A DNA stretch of 64,000 nucleotides from positions 124,001-188,000 of the forward strand of contig NZ_WJNG01000015.1 of the NCBI RefSeq assembly GCF_009649745.1, given 5' to 3'. This stretch comes from Aquibacillus halophilus (lineage in GTDB: Bacteria > Bacillota > Bacilli > Bacillales > Amphibacillaceae). Positions 27,324 through 36,181 of the stretch are shown here, in pieces. Numbering within the stretch: position 1 is the stretch's first letter; the number at the start of each line of letters is the position of its first letter. The notes under the pieces are model-generated. The model saw nothing but the letters and a program-made list of their open reading frames with translations. It had not been told where the DNA came from and ran no database searches. The translations under genes were made by a program, and so were the position numbers.

Positions 27324-27430
27324 AGGAAATACACGGAGACTCCTGCGGGATGGAAAGGCATAGATGAGACCCCACAGTGCGCAGCACGAGGAGGCTCAAC
27401 AGCCGCCCGCGGAAAGCGTAGTGTATTTCC
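27324..27430 (+). repeat. Hairpin unit, C subtype (copy 2, right)
   Basis: Outer stem GGAAATACAC/GTGTATTTCC (ten perfect pairs). The core shares ACTCCTGCGGGA, GAGACCCC, GAGGAGGCTCAACAGCCG and CCCGCGGAAAGCG with the A and B types, but the stem sequence is its own. Confidence 0.8.
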
Positions 27431-27491
27431 GAAGTGGTGTGTAAGTTACGTCGCAGTCTATAGATACTCTGTCAAAAACAACAATCTTTTA

Positions 27492-27522
27492 GAAAAAAGC
27501 CCCTACACAATATAGGGACTTA
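27492..27522 (-). terminator. Intrinsic terminator of pucR
   Basis: On the minus strand AAGTCCCTA and TAGGGGCTT pair around TATTGTG and are followed by TTTTTTCT. It abuts the right end of composite repeat copy 2. Confidence 0.8.
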
Positions 27523-27529
27523 AGAAAAA

Positions 27530-29146
27530 CTATAAATCTAGCATCGTTTTTATTCTCATAGCTAAACGTATTTGTAGCGTTAACTCAGAATCATTTAGTT
27601 TACTACCTAATAGTTCTTCACACTTATCAAGCCGGTAAACAACTGTATTTCGGTGAACAAATAATCGTTTAGCAGTTTCAGATATTTGGCAATGTGTTTC
27701 TAGAAATACAAATAGTGTTTGTAACAGAGTCTGTTCCTCGTCTTTTCCCAATTCCAGAAGTGGTTGTAAGGCGTTAAGATAGTAATCCTTTAGATCAACA
27801 GCTGGAATGATACGAAGAAGTTCCATTATATCTTTTGTACGATACCCTTGAATAAACCCTGTTTGCCCTGAAAGTTGTCCTGATTGAAGGGCATCATGAG
27901 CCTCTTTAAATCCATTCTTTACATGAAAAAAATTACGAGATATGTTACTTACACCAAAAGAGATAGATCGTTCAAACCGTTCTTTAATTTTTGCTTGGAC
28001 AAGCTCTAAAGAAGAATGGACATAATTAGTCGTGTCTTGAGATGATCCCTTCACTTCATACAATAGAATACAGGTATCTCCTCTAGTAAATAGATGGGTT
28101 GATAAAGACAAGCTTACTAACTCATCTTCTATGTATTCATAGATAGAATCAATCTCCAACTGATTTTGGGTATAACTACCTGAGAAATCACCTTGTTCAA
28201 GCTTTCCTGCTGCACATAGATAATTTTGTTCACTTTTTAAGCCAAATTCCTTGGCCCGATTAATAACTTCTTCCTGAGAAGTGAAATTACCCTCGGTAAA
28301 ATTAAAGAAAAATTCATTTTTTATACGACGAGTGTATTGCATTAATGCATTTTCTTTCATTAGCTCAAATGAAATAACATTAGTCGCCTGTTCTATCGTC
28401 AGTGTTGCAGAATGGTCGGCTGGATTGATTTCACCGATTACAATTAGAAAACCTGCTTTTTTTTGATGGGTATTCACTAAAAATACAGAGAATGTTTCCT
28501 TTTCAGGCAGTGTAGAGAAAGTGAAAAAAGATGTATTCGGAAAATAAACAGATGAATCCTTTAAATACATTGTTTCCATAATATGTGATATTTTACGATT
28601 GGAATGGGAGGAAGCAATTGGCTTAGTATATTGGTCTAACAATACCACCGGAAAATTAATCAGATCAGCCAATCTTTTTAATAATTTAGGAATTCCTTTT
28701 CCACTGATAATATGGTTGGAGAACTGTTTATGTGTATCAATCGCAAATCGTAATTCATTTGTCTTTTTATCTAAGATACTACTTAGAGTTTGATTCACTA
28801 TATCACCAAGCGAGGACTGAGCTGGTAATTCAATAATGGGAAATGACAAGCGTTCGGCAACTTCAATAACTTCTTTGGGTATCTCCTGCAAAAAACGTTT
28901 TATCTTTATACCTAATGCAGCACAGCCTTGCTCATTCATTTCCTCTATCAATTCTATAATTAAATTGGGCTGATCCTTCAAATGGTATGCTGTTGTTACA
29001 AGTAATTCATTCGGCTTTAAAAAGTTAATAATATCTGGAGCATCCATCATATTAACATGGAGTACCTCCCTGTCTAAGCCAGACTCCCCCGCAATGATCT
29101 TGTATCCCTCCATTGCAGGATTTTTTAAGATTTCTGATACCTTCAC
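27530..29146 (-). CDS. pucR: PucR-family transcriptional regulator of purine catabolism
   Basis: A 538-residue PucR protein. N-terminal PucR domain (about 1-125: VSEILKNPAMEGYKIIAGES), a central GGDEF-like/CdaR-type region, and a C-terminal helix-turn-helix (about 485-535: HCQISETAKRLFVHRNTVVY). In Bacillus PucR senses allantoin-pathway intermediates and controls the puc genes. Start is GTG at 29146 with AAGGGGCGAGC upstream. It is divergent from the allantoate amidohydrolase gene, and two direct repeats between them are probable binding sites. Confidence 0.93.
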   Translation of the reverse strand: MKVSEILKNPAMEGYKIIAGESGLDREVLHVNMMDAPDIINFLKPNELLVTTAYHLKDQPNLIIELIEEMNEQGCAALGIKIKRFLQEIPKEVIEVAERLSFPIIELPAQSSLGDIVNQTLSSILDKKTNELRFAIDTHKQFSNHIISGKGIPKLLKRLADLINFPVVLLDQYTKPIASSHSNRKISHIMETMYLKDSSVYFPNTSFFTFSTLPEKETFSVFLVNTHQKKAGFLIVIGEINPADHSATLTIEQATNVISFELMKENALMQYTRRIKNEFFFNFTEGNFTSQEEVINRAKEFGLKSEQNYLCAAGKLEQGDFSGSYTQNQLEIDSIYEYIEDELVSLSLSTHLFTRGDTCILLYEVKGSSQDTTNYVHSSLELVQAKIKERFERSISFGVSNISRNFFHVKNGFKEAHDALQSGQLSGQTGFIQGYRTKDIMELLRIIPAVDLKDYYLNALQPLLELGKDEEQTLLQTLFVFLETHCQISETAKRLFVHRNTVVYRLDKCEELLGSKLNDSELTLQIRLAMRIKTMLDL

Positions 29147-29272
29147 TGAGCTCGCCCCTTGTTTTAAGAAAATAGATTGTAGATTATTTTATCACAATTT
29201 TTAGAATTTTATTTACTTTGCACAAAAATCCACTAAATTTACTACATAATTGCTAATGATGTATCTTCCTCC

Positions 29273-29307
29273 AATTGGTAAACTTAAGGTATCTATAATT
29301 GGTAAAC
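29273..29307 (+). promoter_or_regulatory. Direct repeats AATTGGTAAAC, probable PucR boxes
   Basis: AATTGGTAAAC occurs at 29273-29283 and again at 29297-29307, 24 bases apart, just upstream of pucF. The core TTGGTAAA resembles the TTGGTTAA core of the Bacillus PucR box, and spacing close to two helical turns fits cooperative binding. Confidence 0.55.
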
Positions 29308-29346
29308 CGCACTTATTCACTTTTCTAAAGATTGGAGGAATCTGGA

Positions 29347-30594
29347 ATGGTAATCAAATCTAAACCATTTGAAACAAAAACACTGGATGTCGAATCAATG
29401 GTAAAATGGCTAGCTTCCTTCGGGCAATCAGATGGTGGAGGAGTTAACCGTTTATTATATTCTTCACCATGGGTGGAAGCTCAACACGCTCTTCGGAAAG
29501 AAATGGACGATAATGGGTTAGATACTTATTTTGATAGTGTCGGAAACCTGTTTGGAAGATTAACAGGTACAGAAAAAAAATCCAAAACAATACTAACTGG
29601 TTCTCATATTGATTCTGTTACTAATGGTGGGGTCTATGATGGAGTATATGGGATTATTGCTAGCTTAATAGCTGTGGAACGACTTTATAAAAAGTATGGT
29701 GCACCAAAAAAAACAATTGAAGTAGTATCGTTATGCGAGGAAGAAGGCAGTAGATTTCCAATCACCTTCTGGGGATCAGGAAACATCACCGGTATTTACT
29801 CGTTAACTAATGCTCTAACTGTGAAAGATTCAGATGGGATTTCTTTGTTAGAGGCGATGAAGCGTGCTGGCTTCGACCCTGACACCTATCAATCTCCTAA
29901 ACGAAATGATATCGATAGTTTTATTGAAGTACATGTAGAACAAGGTGTTGTACTAGATAAAAATAAGGAATCTCTTGGACTTGTTAGTCACATTGTTGGA
30001 CAAAAAAGATTTACTATCCAGGTTGTTGGTGAAAGTAATCATGCTGGAACGACACCGATGCCTTACCGAAAGGATGCAATGAGTGTTACTGCACAGCTAA
30101 TTAGTTATATAACAGAAAAAGCGAAAGAATTAGACCCAGATCTTGTTGCAACAGTCGGAAAATTAACAGCAAAACCAAATGTACCAAACGTTATTGCTGG
30201 TGAGGTATTATTTACACTAGATATACGCCATCACCAGGAAGAGGTTTTAAATCATTATTGTAAAATCATCCAATCATTCTTCAATGATACCGCAGCAAAA
30301 AATGGAATGACTATTACTATGGAGCAATGGATGGATGCAAAGCCAGTTACGATGGATCCGGAGTTAGCAGAGCTATCGAAGCATGTAGCGACCGAAAAAG
30401 GTATAGCCTTTAAGCGGTTAATTAGCGGCGCTGGGCATGATGCACAAATTTTTGGAACTTTTTGTCCGACAGCACTTCTATTTGTTCCTAGCAAAAACGG
30501 AATCAGTCACTCACCGAAGGAATATACAAATAAACAAGACTTGGAAAACGGCGTAGAAATGTTAACAGAATTTTTATATAAACTAGCTTATTGA
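29347..30594 (+). CDS. pucF: Allantoate amidohydrolase (M20 family)
   Basis: 415 residues from the ATG at 29347, which lies six bases after TGGAGGAA; a TTG five codons earlier overlaps that site. M20 peptidase-fold metalloenzyme with metal ligands in TGSHIDSV (near residue 87), GVYDG, CEEEGSRF (near 135), and a C-terminal SGAGHDAQIF. The family includes N-carbamoyl-amino-acid amidohydrolases; its position beside pucG, pucH and pucR makes allantoate the likely substrate, giving ureidoglycine, ammonia and CO2. First gene of the rightward pucFGH operon. Confidence 0.9.
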   Translation: MVIKSKPFETKTLDVESMVKWLASFGQSDGGGVNRLLYSSPWVEAQHALRKEMDDNGLDTYFDSVGNLFGRLTGTEKKSKTILTGSHIDSVTNGGVYDGVYGIIASLIAVERLYKKYGAPKKTIEVVSLCEEEGSRFPITFWGSGNITGIYSLTNALTVKDSDGISLLEAMKRAGFDPDTYQSPKRNDIDSFIEVHVEQGVVLDKNKESLGLVSHIVGQKRFTIQVVGESNHAGTTPMPYRKDAMSVTAQLISYITEKAKELDPDLVATVGKLTAKPNVPNVIAGEVLFTLDIRHHQEEVLNHYCKIIQSFFNDTAAKNGMTITMEQWMDAKPVTMDPELAELSKHVATEKGIAFKRLISGAGHDAQIFGTFCPTALLFVPSKNGISHSPKEYTNKQDLENGVEMLTEFLYKLAY

Positions 30595-30613
30595 AAAAGG
30601 AGGATTACGCAGG

Positions 30614-31876
30614 ATGGCATACTCTGAATTAAACACCCCAATACGAACAATCATGACTCCTGGACCAGTGGAAGTAGATCCCCGGGTGCTTCGAGCAATG
30701 AGTACTCCTATTTTAGGGCAGTTTGACCCTGCCTTTACTACCATCATGAATGAAGTAATGGAAATGTTACGCAGTGTCTTTCAAACTACTAACGAGTGGG
30801 CATTCCCTGTAGATGGTACATCAAGGTCAGGTGTAGAAGCGCTACTATGTAGTGTTATTGAGCCTGGTGATAAAGTATTAGTTCCGATTTTTGGGAGATT
30901 TGGCCATTTGCTGACCGAAATTTGTGAGCGGTATGGAGCAGAAGTTCATACGATTGAGTGTACTTGGGGGGAAGTATTTGACCAGCAGGTTATCATAGAA
31001 GAAATTAAAAAGGTTTCTCCAAAACTGATAGCTATCGTTCACGGCGAAACCTCTACCGGATGTATGCAGCCACTCGATCAAATAGGCGCTGCCTGTCGCA
31101 CACTAGATGTGCTACTTATCGTCGATGCTGTTGCCTCAATCGGTGGGGTTGATGTAAAGGTAGATGAATGGTTTATTGATGGCCTTGTCGGCGGGACTCA
31201 AAAGTGTTTATCGGTACCTTCTGGGATGTCACCGATCACCTATAATCACAGAATCGAGAAAGTGATCACTCGTCGAAAGAAAGTAGAACGAGGAATATCA
31301 ACAGAGGAAGATAGGCAAAAAGAAATTGGAATGAGTCATCCATTTGTAAAAAGTAACTATTTTGATATAAGTATGCTGCAAGACTATTGGGGGCCTAGAC
31401 GGTTAAATCACCACACCGAAGCGACATCAATGCTCTATGCACTTCGAGAAGGTTTACGGATTGTACTAGAAGAAGGTTTAGAATCGCGTTTTGCAAGGCA
31501 CAAACGACACGAAGAAGCACTTATCTCAGGACTAGAAGCAATGGGGTTAGAGTTATATGGCAATAGAGACTGCAAGCTACCAACCGTTACGTGTGTTACT
31601 GTACCAACTGGCGTTGATCCTGAATCGGTAAGAAGCATGTTATTGAATGAATTTGGAATCGAAATCGCTAGTTCATTCGGACCTTTGCACGGGAAGATTT
31701 GGCGAATTGGTACAATGGGATTCAGTTGTCGTCAGGAAAATATTTTGTTTACACTAGGTGCTCTAGAGGCGGTACTGATTCGTCATGGGGCTACTGTCCA
31801 TACAGGAAAAGCACTGCAAGCAGCATTAGATGCGTATAGCTCGCAAAAGAAAGAAAATTATTCTGTTACTTCATAA
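30614..31876 (+). CDS. pucG: (S)-ureidoglycine--glyoxylate aminotransferase
   Basis: A 420-residue class V PLP aminotransferase, opening TIMTPGPVEVDPRVLRAMST and carrying the PLP lysine in GGTQKCLSVPSG (near residue 197). PucG-type enzymes transfer the amino group of ureidoglycine to glyoxylate, making glycine and oxalurate. GGAGGATTACGCAGG precedes the ATG, 19 bases after pucF. Alanine/serine-glyoxylate aminotransferase is the generic alternative, but the gene order favours PucG. Confidence 0.92.
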   Translation: MAYSELNTPIRTIMTPGPVEVDPRVLRAMSTPILGQFDPAFTTIMNEVMEMLRSVFQTTNEWAFPVDGTSRSGVEALLCSVIEPGDKVLVPIFGRFGHLLTEICERYGAEVHTIECTWGEVFDQQVIIEEIKKVSPKLIAIVHGETSTGCMQPLDQIGAACRTLDVLLIVDAVASIGGVDVKVDEWFIDGLVGGTQKCLSVPSGMSPITYNHRIEKVITRRKKVERGISTEEDRQKEIGMSHPFVKSNYFDISMLQDYWGPRRLNHHTEATSMLYALREGLRIVLEEGLESRFARHKRHEEALISGLEAMGLELYGNRDCKLPTVTCVTVPTGVDPESVRSMLLNEFGIEIASSFGPLHGKIWRIGTMGFSCRQENILFTLGALEAVLIRHGATVHTGKALQAALDAYSSQKKENYSVTS

Positions 31877-31953
31877 TGATAAAACCTTAATCACAAAGGG
31901 TACCTCCAAGCAATAGAAGTTCATTTAAAATCCCTGAGGAAAGGAAGCCTAAA

Positions 31954-33303
31954 ATGAAAGCTTTCGATCTAATCATTAAAAATGGAAATGTTGTTCTCCC
32001 ACATGGAGTTGAGAAGACGGATATAGCTATTAAGGATGGAAAGATTAAATTGATTAAGCAATCCATTACAGATGAAGCTACTGAAAAAATAAATGCTGAA
32101 AATCATTATATCTTTCCTGGTATGATTGATGTTCATGTCCATTTCAATGAACCCGGGCGGGAGATTTGGGAAGGATTTGAAACTGGTTCATTTATGATGG
32201 CTGCTGGTGGCTGTACGACTTATTTTGATATGCCGCTTAATGGGATTCCATCAACAACAACTGTTGAAGCATTACAGCAAAAAATAATAATTGGTGAAGA
32301 AAAATCCTGTCTAGATTTTGGATTGTGGGGTGGGCTGGTACCTGGAAACATAGATGAGTTAGCTCCATTAGCAAAGGGTGGTGTAATTGGTTTTAAAGCC
32401 TTTCTCTCCCCTTCAGGTAATGAAGAATTTGAAGCTGCTGACGATTATACATTGTTAGCAGGTATGCAGGAAATCGCACGGTTAGGAAAGGTACTTGCTT
32501 TACATGCGGAAAGCGGACCAATGACTGTCTTTCTTTCAAAACAAAAAGAGGTTAATAAGCAATTTAGTGCAGATGATTTTGCCGAAACGAGACCAATTGT
32601 TGCAGAACTTGAAGCAGTTGAACGGGCCCTCTATTATGCTGAAATAACAGGTTGCTCCCTTCACTTTGTACATATAAGTAGCGCTCCAGCAGTTGAAAAG
32701 ATTAGACAAGTAAGGCAAAAAGGACTGGACATAACTGTAGAAACTTGTCCCCATTATCTTCTTTTTACTCACGATGATTTAATCGAAAAAGGTCCAGTAG
32801 CAAAGTGTGCTCCTCCTTTACGGTCTAAGGAGGAGAGATCCAAGTTAATTGAAGCTCTATTAGAAGATAAGCTTGATATGATAAGCTCTGATCACTCTCC
32901 TGCTCCTTTTGAATTAAAGGATCCCAAAACACATCATTTCTTAAATGCATGGGGTGGAATCAGTGGTGGCCAGTTTAGCTTATTATCGATGATTGAACTC
33001 GCAATAAAGCACAACATCCCATTTGAAAAAATTGCAGAATGGACAGCGATGAACCCAGCTAAAAGGTTTAACCTTGAGTCTAAAGGTTCAATCCAACAAG
33101 GTCTAGATGCGGATTTAGCCATTATCAGTTTAGAAAACAATCAACAGGTCACACCGGAAAGTTTTTTTGCTAAACATAAGCAAAGCCTTTATATGGACCA
33201 CACATTTCCTTGTCAGATTATTGAAACGTTTGCGCGTGGAAAATTGGTCTATCAGGCTAATAAAACTACTATTCCTCAAGCAAATGGTGCTTGGTTGAGA
33301 TAA
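31954..33303 (+). CDS. pucH: Allantoinase
   Basis: A 449-residue amidohydrolase of the allantoinase/dihydroorotase group. Metal-binding DVHVHFNEPGR near residues 59-69, carboxylated-lysine candidate in GFKAFLSPSG near 149, then His residues in LHAESG and HFVHISS and the Asp in SSDHSPAP near 315. It opens the allantoin ring to allantoate. It follows pucG after 77 bases, with GAGGAAAGGAAGCC upstream. With uricase and pucF/pucG it completes urate-to-ureidoglycine catabolism. Confidence 0.95.
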   Translation: MKAFDLIIKNGNVVLPHGVEKTDIAIKDGKIKLIKQSITDEATEKINAENHYIFPGMIDVHVHFNEPGREIWEGFETGSFMMAAGGCTTYFDMPLNGIPSTTTVEALQQKIIIGEEKSCLDFGLWGGLVPGNIDELAPLAKGGVIGFKAFLSPSGNEEFEAADDYTLLAGMQEIARLGKVLALHAESGPMTVFLSKQKEVNKQFSADDFAETRPIVAELEAVERALYYAEITGCSLHFVHISSAPAVEKIRQVRQKGLDITVETCPHYLLFTHDDLIEKGPVAKCAPPLRSKEERSKLIEALLEDKLDMISSDHSPAPFELKDPKTHHFLNAWGGISGGQFSLLSMIELAIKHNIPFEKIAEWTAMNPAKRFNLESKGSIQQGLDADLAIISLENNQQVTPESFFAKHKQSLYMDHTFPCQIIETFARGKLVYQANKTTIPQANGAWLR

Positions 33304-33391
33304 GGAAGTAGATTATTGACGCAAAATCCATAGACTGCGGCGTAACTACTGTTGATTTCTTCCACTCTCTTTTAGAATAAGCTGCTATGTT

Positions 33392-33515
33392 GATTTTCGC
33401 TCCGGGCAGTCGCTTTCCGCGGGCAACGCTTCAACTTCCTCGGAAAAAAACCGCTTCCTGTGGGATTTTCAGCTGTTGCTTTTCCCGCAGGAGTCGACTG
33501 CCCTCTGCTGCAATC
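33392..33515 (-). repeat. Hairpin unit, A subtype (copy 3, left)
   Basis: Reverse-oriented A unit with outer stem GGGCAGTCG/CGACTGCCC preserved and a few differences in the loop. Confidence 0.85.
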
Positions 33516-33777
33516 AACCATCATATAAGTAAAGTTAGAATTATTAATAAATCAAACACAACTTCATACTAGATTAAAAAACACACGTAAACTCTTCAAA
33601 AGATAAGCCAATTTTCTTTGTCGTACTATTAGTCATCACCCAGTAAGGAGATCCCTGTTTCCAAAGAAAATACATCCTGATTAACTTGTGAAAACTTTCT
33701 AATTAATGAATAATGATATTATTGGAATAAACGTTCTGGAGTTCTTATCACATGAACAGAAAACTACTTTAAGCTTT

Positions 33778-33920
33778 GGAAAAATGCGACACTCCTATGG
33801 GAAAGGAACAGTCTGAAGACCCCGCAACGAGTGATTTTGGGACTGCGATTACTCGCCCCACCGAAAACATTTTCTCGTGAGGAGGCTGAAGCGTTCCCCA
33901 TGGAAAGGGAGTGTTTTTCC
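33778..33920 (+). repeat. Hairpin unit, B subtype (copy 3, right)
   Basis: GGAAAAA-TGCGA-CACTCC pairs with GGAGTG-TTTTTCC. The core has CTATGGGAAAGG, GAAGACCCCGCA, GAGGAGGCTGAAGCG and CCCCATGGAAAGG. Confidence 0.8.
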
Positions 33921-34025
33921 GAAGCGATGGATGATCACTCATCCTATAAAGGATGGGGGTAAGTCACGACAAAGTTAAGACGCTTTTTACATCAATAACA
34001 ACAACACTGTGCGAAAAGAGCTTTC

Positions 34026-34062
34026 AAAAAATGAGCCCAAGGATCTGAACTGACCCTTGGGC
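34026..34062 (-). terminator. Intrinsic terminator of the xanthine dehydrogenase operon
   Basis: AGCCCAAGG and CCTTGGGCT form a stem over an 11-12-base loop on the minus strand, followed by CATTTTTTG, just after the last gene. Confidence 0.82.
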
Positions 34063-34073
34063 TGTTGTTTGTA

Positions 34074-34940
34074 TTAATAGCCTGAAACTACATTATTTTC
34101 GAGAAGCGTAAAGTTTGAAATCTGGCATCCTGGTACATCGCCACTTTTAATTGTTACAGAACCTGGTGTACCCGTTAAAACGATATCTCCTGGGTATAGA
34201 GTCATCACTTGCGAAAGAAACGAAACAATAAATGCTGGAGAGTACATCATATTACCTACCTTATTTCCATGAGTAACCTTACCATTCAACGATGTTTTAA
34301 CGGTAATTTCATTTATATTTAGAAACTCATCAACAGTTAGTAACTGGTCGCCTAAGCTGAAAAACGTATCAAAGCTTTTTGATCGTTGCAAAAACCGCGG
34401 GTCCTCTGCATGAATATCCTTAGCAGTCATATCCAAGCTAGTAGTAAATCCTGCTATCCCATTAATTGCATCTTGCTCTGATACATTTTTTAAAGTCTTT
34501 CCTATTACCAGTGCTAGTTCTCCCTCAGCAGTTACGTGATTTGATTGCTTCGGTAATTCTATCGATTCCCCTGGACCTATTAAACTCGTGTCAGGTTTAA
34601 TAAAAATGACAGGTTCTTTCATTGGTGGCTCTCCTGTTAATTCAACTGCCTTATCCATGTAATTAAATCCAACACCTATTATCTTGTTAGGATGACGATA
34701 CAATGGCACTGACTGACTATCATTGATCGGCTGATAAGATGCATCTTCTAACTTCACTTTTCCAAGTGACTCATACCATTGCGCGATTTCATTTAATTGT
34801 CCTTTTTGCAATATATCAAATAGCTGATATGACCAGTCCTTATTTTCTTTGTCAATTATCGTCTGGACTAGAATTGTTTTTTCCTTTTCTACAATGGCTA
34901 CTTGTTCCACTCCATCTATTTTCACTGTAGATAATCTCAA
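34074..34940 (-). CDS. Fumarylacetoacetate hydrolase (FAH)-family protein
   Basis: A 288-residue FAH-fold enzyme. Core segments KIIGVGFNYMDKAVE near residue 85, EPVIFIKPDTSLIGPGE near 106, the metal-binding Glu/Asp in AEGELALVIG near 134 and DIHAEDPRFLQRSKSFDTF near 170, and LTGTPGSVTIKSGD near the end. FAH-family members hydrolyse C-C bonds or hydrate or decarboxylate small keto acids using Mg2+. Start TTG at 34940 follows GAGGTGAAGG. It is last in the puc operon, 6 bases after the amidase. Substrate unknown. Confidence 0.85.
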   Translation of the reverse strand: MRLSTVKIDGVEQVAIVEKEKTILVQTIIDKENKDWSYQLFDILQKGQLNEIAQWYESLGKVKLEDASYQPINDSQSVPLYRHPNKIIGVGFNYMDKAVELTGEPPMKEPVIFIKPDTSLIGPGESIELPKQSNHVTAEGELALVIGKTLKNVSEQDAINGIAGFTTSLDMTAKDIHAEDPRFLQRSKSFDTFFSLGDQLLTVDEFLNINEITVKTSLNGKVTHGNKVGNMMYSPAFIVSFLSQVMTLYPGDIVLTGTPGSVTIKSGDVPGCQISNFTLLENNVVSGY

Positions 34941-34946
34941 TTACCT

Positions 34947-36134
34947 TCACCTCGTTGTCATCTGATTACTATATATACTATCAATTAATTTTAAAAGGGA
35001 TAAATCGCGATGTCGATTAGCGATGACCGATAGCGCTACTGGTTTTCCATTCACCTCAGCCACAGGGATAGTTAATTGGGGTAATCCCGCTAAGCCCGCA
35101 ATACATGTTAATCTCATTGTTCTGGCTCGACGGTCTTCTAGCTCTTCACTTTTCAAATTACGTAATGGTGCAGGGCCGGGAGCAGTCGGAATAATTAATA
35201 TGCCATTTTCACCTAATAAAGCATTCATCCGCTCTTCTATCACTTTCTTCCGCTTCAGATGTTCCTGAAGGTCAACATTATTTATTGTACTAGTCCATGC
35301 AAAGCGTTCACTAATTCCCGGGCCAAACACAGGCTTCTCTGTTTCTATCCAGTCACCATGTTCCTTCCAGATTTCCGAGCCCTGAATGTGTTTAAATGTA
35401 TCTGCCCATACGTCTAATCCTTCTTGCGATATTTTTACTGTTTGATGATTGGGTATTACTGTTTCAAATGCAGGGAGATAATCTGATATAGGCTTTTTCA
35501 CATCAGGATCAACTAATTCCCAAGCATCCTCACCTAAGTAAACCTGTGTAAAATCACCATTATCTTGGTTTGCGCTATTTATTAATACTTCCCCTACTCT
35601 TGAAAGTGTCCGGGAATCGCGAGCCATCCAACCAACAGTGTCGAAGCTTTCCGCTAATGGAATCACCCCATCTATATTCACAGTTCCATGCGTTGGACGA
35701 AATCCATATAACCCACAATAAGCAGATGGGATCCGAACTGAACCACCAGTATCTGTACCTAAAGCAAAGTCGACCATTTCAGATGCCACGGCCACCGCAG
35801 ACCCACTCGATGAACCTCCTGGAATACAATCTGGTGCCTTTGGATTTATTGGTGTCCCATAATGATAGTTTTCACCGTTTAAACTAAACATTAATTCATC
35901 TGTATGTGTGGTACCAATAAGTTTTGCTCCATCTCCAAGTAGAGTTTCAATTGCTGCTGCATTTTGTTCAGCTGGCCGATGTGTCCTAAACCAATCTGGA
36001 TTACCGGCAGTATTTATATATTGTTTGATAGAAAAGACATCTTTTACCGAAAAAGTTAACCCATCCAACCTGCCAGTCCCGGATGGTTCCTTTATCAAAT
36101 CCTGATTTACATATGCACGAAACAAATTTCTCAT
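34947..36134 (-). CDS. Amidase-signature-family hydrolase
   Basis: 395 residues from the ATG at 36134, nine bases after GGAAAGG; a start six codons upstream has a poorer site. Amidase signature enzyme with the Ser-cisSer-Lys triad: Lys in FSVKDVFS near 28, and the two Ser in PGGSSSGSAVAVAS near 105-118 and in GTDTGGSVRIPSAYCG near 128-143. Such enzymes hydrolyse amides or ureido acids (allophanate, oxalurate-like or indoleacetamide-type substrates). Placement between xanthine dehydrogenase and FAH genes hints at a late step in purine or N-heterocycle breakdown; the substrate is not readable from sequence. Confidence 0.85.
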   Translation of the reverse strand: MRNLFRAYVNQDLIKEPSGTGRLDGLTFSVKDVFSIKQYINTAGNPDWFRTHRPAEQNAAAIETLLGDGAKLIGTTHTDELMFSLNGENYHYGTPINPKAPDCIPGGSSSGSAVAVASEMVDFALGTDTGGSVRIPSAYCGLYGFRPTHGTVNIDGVIPLAESFDTVGWMARDSRTLSRVGEVLINSANQDNGDFTQVYLGEDAWELVDPDVKKPISDYLPAFETVIPNHQTVKISQEGLDVWADTFKHIQGSEIWKEHGDWIETEKPVFGPGISERFAWTSTINNVDLQEHLKRKKVIEERMNALLGENGILIIPTAPGPAPLRNLKSEELEDRRARTMRLTCIAGLAGLPQLTIPVAEVNGKPVALSVIANRHRDLSLLKLIDSIYSNQMTTR

Positions 36135-36181
36135 ACAATCAAACCTTTCCATCTTATTTGCTTACCATCCTTCATCTTAAT

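Larger units (their letters stand above)
26907..27496. repeat. Composite palindromic repeat, copy 2
   Basis: About 590 bases between the uricase operon and pucR. The left end reads TCGCATAATTTGTTGCTTTT..GCGACGTAACT; the right end (reverse strand) reads AAGATTGTTGTTTTTGACAG..CTGCGACGTAACTT, giving imperfect terminal inverted repeats. It holds an A-type hairpin (minus core) at 26960-27080 and a differently ended C-type hairpin (plus core) at 27324-27430. The spacer is largely unlike that of copies 1, 3 and 4. It separates the leftward uricase operon from the leftward pucR gene and contains no supported gene. Confidence 0.72.
33304..34026. repeat. Composite palindromic repeat, copy 3
   Basis: About 720 bases between pucH and the FAH-family gene. 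The left end GTAGATTATTGACGC..TAGACTGCGGCGTAACT matches the right ends of copies 2 and 4 read in reverse. Inside are an A hairpin (minus core, 33392-33515) and a B hairpin (plus core, 33778-33920), with a reversed version of the copy-1 spacer (GTTCATGTGA and AACGTTTATT recognisable on the minus strand). It is thus an inverted copy of the copy-1/copy-4 arrangement. No gene is supported within it. Confidence 0.75.
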
